DNA of 64,000 nt, from NCBI RefSeq assembly GCF_019038595.1, contig NZ_JAHOPF010000006.1, positions 1 to 64,000 of the forward strand. The letters are read 5' to 3'. The notes below the pieces were generated by a model that had not been told where the DNA came from, ran no database searches, and saw only the letters and a list, made by a program, of their open reading frames with translations. This DNA comes from Kaistella soli (GTDB lineage Bacteria; Bacteroidota; Bacteroidia; Flavobacteriales; Weeksellaceae). This document shows positions 60,478 through 64,000 of the stretch, one piece after another (positions within the stretch are counted from its first letter, which is position 1; the number at the start of each line of letters is the position of its first letter). A program made the translations under genes and the position numbers.

Positions 60478-62376
60478 TTATTTCACTTCTTCGAAATCAG
60501 CATCCTGAACATCTTCAGCACCTGCATTTCCTCCAGGATTTCCCTGAGAAGGATCTGCACCAGGCTGACCTTGCTGTCCTGCTGCGTACATTTCTTCGGA
60601 AGCGGCCATCCAGGCTGCATCTAAAGCCTCTGTTTTGGTTTTTACGCTTTCGAAGTCTTTCGCTTCAAACGCAGTTTTCAGTTCTGCATGTGCTGCTTCT
60701 ACAGCTGCTTTTTTGTCAGCAGACAGTTTATCGCCGAATTCTTTCAGCTGTTTTTCAGTCTGGAAAATTAATCCGTCAGCTTTATTGAATACTTCAACTT
60801 CTTCTTTTTTCTTCGCATCGGCTGCAGAGTTTTCTTCAGCTTCACGCTTCATTCTTTGGATTTCGTCATCAGAAAGTCCTGAACTCGCCTGAATTTTAAT
60901 CGACTGTTCTTTTCCTGTTCCTTTATCTTTTGCAGAAACATGAAGGATTCCGTTCGCATCGATATCAAAAGTTACTTCAATCTGCGGAACTCCTCTCGGT
61001 GCAGGCGGAATATCAGAAAGATCGAATCTTCCGATTTCTTTGTTATCGTTAAACATCGGTCTTTCACCCTGTCCTACTCTGATGGAAACTGCAGGCTGGT
61101 TATCGCTTGCGGTTGAGAACGTTTCAGATTTTTTGGTTGGAATGGTGGTGTTCGCATCAATTAATTTAGTGAATACAGAACCCATGGTTTCGATTCCTAA
61201 AGAAAGCGGTGTAACGTCTAATAAAAGAACGTCTTTTACATCTCCTGTTAAAACACCCCCCTGAATTGCAGCTCCAATTGCTACTACCTCATCCGGATTT
61301 ACTCCTTTTGAAGGTTTTTTACCGAAGAATTTCTCCACTTCTTCCTGAATGATCGGGATTCTTGTAGAACCTCCTACCAAAATTACCTCATCAATATCTG
61401 AAATGGAAAGACCTGCATCGGAAAGCGCTTTTTTACAAGGCTCCATTGATCTTCTTACCAAATCAGCGGACAATTGCTCGAATTTCGCTTTTGTCAGGGT
61501 TTTCACCATGTGTTTCGGTCCTGTTGCAGTAGCGGTGATATAGGGAAGATTAATTTCTGTTTGGGAAGCAGAAGACAATTCAATTTTAGCTTTTTCAGCA
61601 GCTTCTTTCAAACGCTGAAGAGCGATAGCGTCAGATTTCAAATCAACACCTTCTTCAGCTTTAAATTCGTCTGCCATCCAGTTGATGATCACATCATCAA
61701 AATCGTCACCTCCTAAGTGCGTGTCACCGTTTGTTGACAATACTTCGAAAACTCCGTCTCCAAGGTCAAGAATAGAAACGTCAAAAGTTCCTCCACCTAA
61801 ATCGTAAACCGCAATTTTCTGATCTTTATGCGCTTTATCCATTCCGTAAGCCAAGGCAGCTGCCGTAGGCTCGTTGATAATTCTTTCTACAGTAAGTCCA
61901 GCGATTTCACCAGCTTCTTTCGTTGCCTGTCTCTGGGCATCGTTAAAGTAAGCAGGAACAGTAATTACCGCTCTTGTCACTTCCTGGCCAAGGTAATCTT
62001 CAGCTGTTTTCTTCATTTTCTGAAGAATCATGGCAGAAATTTCCTGTGGTGTATATTCTCTGTCGTCAATTTTTACTTTTGCTGTATCGTTAGGTCCGCT
62101 TACTACGGTGTAAGGTACTCTGGATACCTCATTGGCATCATCTTTAAAATGGGTACCGATAAACCTCTTGATCGAATAAACAGTTTTTGTAGGATTGGTT
62201 ACCGCCTGTCTTTTGGCAGGATCCCCTACTTTTCTTTCACCGTCTTCAGTAAAAGCAACGATGGAAGGGGTGGTTCTTTTACCTTCCGCGTTAGGAATTA
62301 CCACTGCATCTTTACCTTCCATTACGGCAACGCATGAGTTGGTTGTTCCTAAGTCAATTCCAATTATTTTACTCAT
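60478..62376 (-). CDS. dnaK: Molecular chaperone DnaK (Hsp70)
   Basis: 632 residues from ATG 62376 ([20 protein letters not shown]); the upstream extension to 62460 covers the leader and is rejected. IDLGTTNS phosphate loop, [23 protein letters not shown], and the substrate domain with [14 protein letters not shown]-terminal Gly/Gln/Pro-rich tail ending DADFEEVK. Folding of nascent and stressed proteins. grpE/dnaJ are not adjacent. Confidence 0.97.
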   Translation of the reverse strand: MSKIIGIDLGTTNSCVAVMEGKDAVVIPNAEGKRTTPSIVAFTEDGERKVGDPAKRQAVTNPTKTVYSIKRFIGTHFKDDANEVSRVPYTVVSGPNDTAKVKIDDREYTPQEISAMILQKMKKTAEDYLGQEVTRAVITVPAYFNDAQRQATKEAGEIAGLTVERIINEPTAAALAYGMDKAHKDQKIAVYDLGGGTFDVSILDLGDGVFEVLSTNGDTHLGGDDFDDVIINWMADEFKAEEGVDLKSDAIALQRLKEAAEKAKIELSSASQTEINLPYITATATGPKHMVKTLTKAKFEQLSADLVRRSMEPCKKALSDAGLSISDIDEVILVGGSTRIPIIQEEVEKFFGKKPSKGVNPDEVVAIGAAIQGGVLTGDVKDVLLLDVTPLSLGIETMGSVFTKLIDANTTIPTKKSETFSTASDNQPAVSIRVGQGERPMFNDNKEIGRFDLSDIPPAPRGVPQIEVTFDIDANGILHVSAKDKGTGKEQSIKIQASSGLSDDEIQRMKREAEENSAADAKKKEEVEVFNKADGLIFQTEKQLKEFGDKLSADKKAAVEAAHAELKTAFEAKDFESVKTKTEALDAAWMAASEEMYAAGQQGQPGADPSQGNPGGNAGAEDVQDADFEEVK

Positions 62377-62421
62377 AGTATGTATATTTTTAATTTTAAT
62401 TTTATTTGAAATGGTTTTCTC

Positions 62422-62453
62422 CAATTTTATACCAAGGAATAAATAGTGACAAA
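62422..62453 (-). promoter_or_regulatory. Putative dnaK promoter
   Basis: TTTG (62450-62453) and TAAAATTG (62422-62429, one mismatch to TAnnTTTG), 20 nt apart, about 45 nt before the ATG. Confidence 0.45.
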
Positions 62454-62573
62454 TTGACACACCTACTGTTGGCTACTGTAAAAAATGAATCATTAATTAT
62501 ACGTTTTCATACTAAAAAAAAGACACCTTACCACGATGATAAGATGTCCCAATGAAAACAGTTAAATTTACAG

Positions 62574-62960
62574 TTATTTCTTCATGGTTAAGATGTATTC
62601 TACCATTTTCTTAGCATTGTCTTTGCTCATTCCGGTGTGAGGTGACATTGGGATTTCTCCCCAAACTCCTTTTCCGCCCTCAATAATTTTGGTTGCCAGT
62701 TTATCAATATCTGCGTCCGTATATTTGGCTGCTACATCCTGATAAGATGGACCGACCAGTTTAGCGTCAATTTTGTGACAGGTAAGGCAGTCAGCACCTT
62801 CAATAAGCGCCAGACCTTCATGTTTGCCGGCTGCTGCAGAATCCACTACTTTTAAGGTAGGTTCTTCCAGCATTACATTGCTTTCTTTATTAGGATCAAT
62901 TGGCTTCTTACTGCATGATGCAACTGCGATTAATGAGCAAATTATCAAGTACTTATTCAT
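62574..62960 (-). CDS. Lipoprotein cytochrome c (monoheme)
   Basis: 128 residues from ATG 62960. Lipobox with Cys16 (IAVASC), heme site C58LTCH62 in EGADCLTCHKIDAKLVGPSY, and an axial Met in EIPMSPHTGMS. Similar to the c551/c552-type cytochromes. Periplasmic electron carrier. Divergent from the nos genes, so a shared control region lies between them. Confidence 0.88.
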   Translation of the reverse strand: MNKYLIICSLIAVASCSKKPIDPNKESNVMLEEPTLKVVDSAAAGKHEGLALIEGADCLTCHKIDAKLVGPSYQDVAAKYTDADIDKLATKIIEGGKGVWGEIPMSPHTGMSKDNAKKMVEYILTMKK

Positions 62961-63037
62961 TGTTTTATTTTTTATCAAAATTATTTAATCTTCCTTAATC
63001 TTACTGTACAAATTTCGCGATAAAAGTCATATTAAGT

Positions 63038-63055
63038 GTATGACTGGGATCATAC
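63038..63055. promoter_or_regulatory. CRP/FNR-like dyad GTATGA-N6-TCATAC
   Basis: A perfect 6-6-6 inverted repeat, like TGTGA-N6-TCACA. Its centre (63046.5) is about 43 bp upstream of the start expected from the -7 box at 63077, the class II activator position. It lies between the divergent cytochrome genes. Confidence 0.6.
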
Positions 63056-63076
63056 GCCCGTGAAACAAAATATCTC

Positions 63077-63084
63077 TACTTTTG
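63077..63084 (+). promoter_or_regulatory. -7 element of the cytochrome c-nosZ operon (TACTTTTG)
   Basis: Perfect TAnnTTTG, 19 nt before the ATG at 63104, without a -33 TTTG. That absence agrees with an activator-dependent promoter. Confidence 0.6.
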
Positions 63085-63103
63085 ATAGATAAATAATTAA
63101 AAT

Positions 63104-63595
63104 ATGAAAACAGTAAAGACTTTTGCATTCTCAATGCTCACTTTTGCACTTATCGCATGTGGAGGCGATAAGAAAACAGATTCAATCCCTACAGCGTCCA
63201 CTACAGAAACTACAACCGCTACTGCTGCTGCACCTGCCGACGCCAATGCGTATGATCCTAACAGAGGACTCGGCAAGCATGAAAATGTAGATGTAAGTAA
63301 ATTTGATCCTGCACTTGCTGCCTCCGGTAAAAAAGTAGCAGAAGTAAAATGTACCTCATGTCACAAACCTACAGAAGAAAAGTTAGTTGGTCCGGGATGG
63401 AAAGGCGTTACCCAGAGAAAAACCCCTGAGTGGATTATGAACTTCATCACCAACCCTGATCCAATGATTGATGTAGATCCTGAATTACAGAAACAGCTGG
63501 AACTTTGTTTGGTAAGAATGCCGAACCAAGGGCTTAATGATACTGAAGCAAGAGAAATCCTTGAGTACATGCGCGAAATTGACGGCGCAAAATAA
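63104..63595 (+). CDS. Lipoprotein cytochrome c of the nos cluster
   Basis: 163 residues. Lipobox Cys19 (FALIACGGDKK), a T/A-rich tether (30-48), heme site C83TSCH87 and axial Met region CLVRMPNQGL. Probably passes electrons to the reductase encoded 32 nt downstream, as in clade II nos operons. Confidence 0.88.
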   Translation: MKTVKTFAFSMLTFALIACGGDKKTDSIPTASTTETTTATAAAPADANAYDPNRGLGKHENVDVSKFDPALAASGKKVAEVKCTSCHKPTEEKLVGPGWKGVTQRKTPEWIMNFITNPDPMIDVDPELQKQLELCLVRMPNQGLNDTEAREILEYMREIDGAK

Positions 63596-63627
63596 TTTCC
63601 TAACCAGAAAACTTAATCAAATACATA

Positions 63628-64000
63628 ATGAAAAGTCTTAAATTATTTGGACTCTCTGCCATCGTTGCCCTAACTTCGCTGACAGGCTGTAAACCAAAAG
63701 GTACTGAAAACGCCGTAAGCGGCGATGCTGCACAAAAAGTTTATGTTGCTCCCGGAAAGTACGACGAGTTTTATAACTTTGTAAGTGGCGGCTTCAACGG
63801 ACAGGTCAACGTATACGGCTTGCCGAGCGGAAGACTGCTGAAAGTGCTTCCGGTATTTGCCCAAAACCCTGAAAACGGCTATGGATACAGCGAAGAAACC
63901 AAACCAATGCTTGAAACTTCTCACGGATTTATTCCTTGGGATGACCAACACCACCTTTCTCTTTCTCAGACTAAAGGAGAAGTAGACGGAAGATGGCTGT
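63628..64000 (+). CDS. nosZ: Nitrous-oxide reductase, N-terminal part (runs off window)
   Basis: 124 codons seen, no stop. Signal MKSLKLFGLSAIVALTSLTG C (Sec/lipoprotein type, not twin-arginine), then YDEFYNFVSGGFNGQVNVYG, PSGRLLKVLPVF and WDDQHHLSLSQTKGEVDGRW. The last is the diagnostic NosZ stretch with copper-site His residues in the beta-propeller. Clade II (Sec-dependent) NosZ reduces N2O to N2. The rest lies beyond 64000. Confidence 0.93.
   Translation, partial: MKSLKLFGLSAIVALTSLTGCKPKGTENAVSGDAAQKVYVAPGKYDEFYNFVSGGFNGQVNVYGLPSGRLLKVLPVFAQNPENGYGYSEETKPMLETSHGFIPWDDQHHLSLSQTKGEVDGRWL

Noticed and set aside
62377-62460. N-terminal extension of DnaK
   Set aside because: DnaK proteins start at [14 protein letters not shown]; the extension covers the promoter and leader.

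Overview
The window is chromosomal DNA of a low-GC Bacteroidota bacterium, most likely a flavobacterium of the Chryseobacterium/Kaistella group (Weeksellaceae). The signs are type IX secretion sorting tails, a SusC/SusD pair, RteC, DUF6443/RHS proteins, promoters of the TTTG/TAnnTTTG type, and a nitrous-oxide reductase gene of the Sec-exported clade II type at the right edge. The species cannot be fixed from the sequence.

Layout. (1) 1-1.0 kb: debris of IS3 and IS110 elements. (2) 1.07-18.3 kb, minus strand: a secreted RHS-like/T9SS cluster built from repeated duplication of one two-gene unit (a T9SS-tail protein overlapping an RHS-like protein by ATGA), in intact, pseudogene and vestigial states. 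It ends in a DUF6443/RHS-core protein with a variable C-terminus followed by a small membrane protein, as in a toxin-immunity pair. (3) 18.5-36 kb: an AT-rich accessory island. It holds two paralogous HTH + alpha-CTD-like proteins, GNAT proteins, three HEPN-type proteins (one fused to a PD-(D/E)XK nuclease), a ParB-like/adenine-methylase pair, a DUF4238 gene, one intact IS110 and two IS remnants. Four copies of a previously untracked 50-53-residue membrane peptide gene run through it, three of them with the same promoter and hairpin. Several minus-strand genes are bounded by repeated GGCTAAC/GTTAGCC-type spacers that resemble recombination sites of gene cassettes. Three such runs end at a conserved promoter-bearing junction facing away from a peptide gene. 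This is the best candidate for an undescribed system. (4) 36-42 kb: a TlpA-like gene plus SusC/SusD. (5) 42-47.8 kb: small exported and MauE proteins, AraC, GNAT-like and LuxR regulators with visible operator-like repeats, a ThiF protein, RteC and a small conserved protein. (6) 48.3-49.9 kb: a compact four-gene module with DUF5675 and two small membrane proteins, lysis-like. (7) 50-64 kb: housekeeping genes: mdh, cysE, cysK, an Fpg/Nei glycosylase, a catalase-like protein, a heme oxygenase + bacteriophytochrome operon, a nucleoid-associated protein, dnaK, and two cytochromes c leading into nosZ.

How it works together. cysE and cysK make cysteine. The heme oxygenase makes biliverdin for the adjacent phytochrome kinase. 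Cytochrome c plus NosZ form the start of an N2O-respiration operon with a CRP/FNR-like site placed at about -43. The accessory island looks like a defence/mobile region assembled by cassette-like exchange and IS activity. No tRNA, rRNA or CRISPR array was seen.
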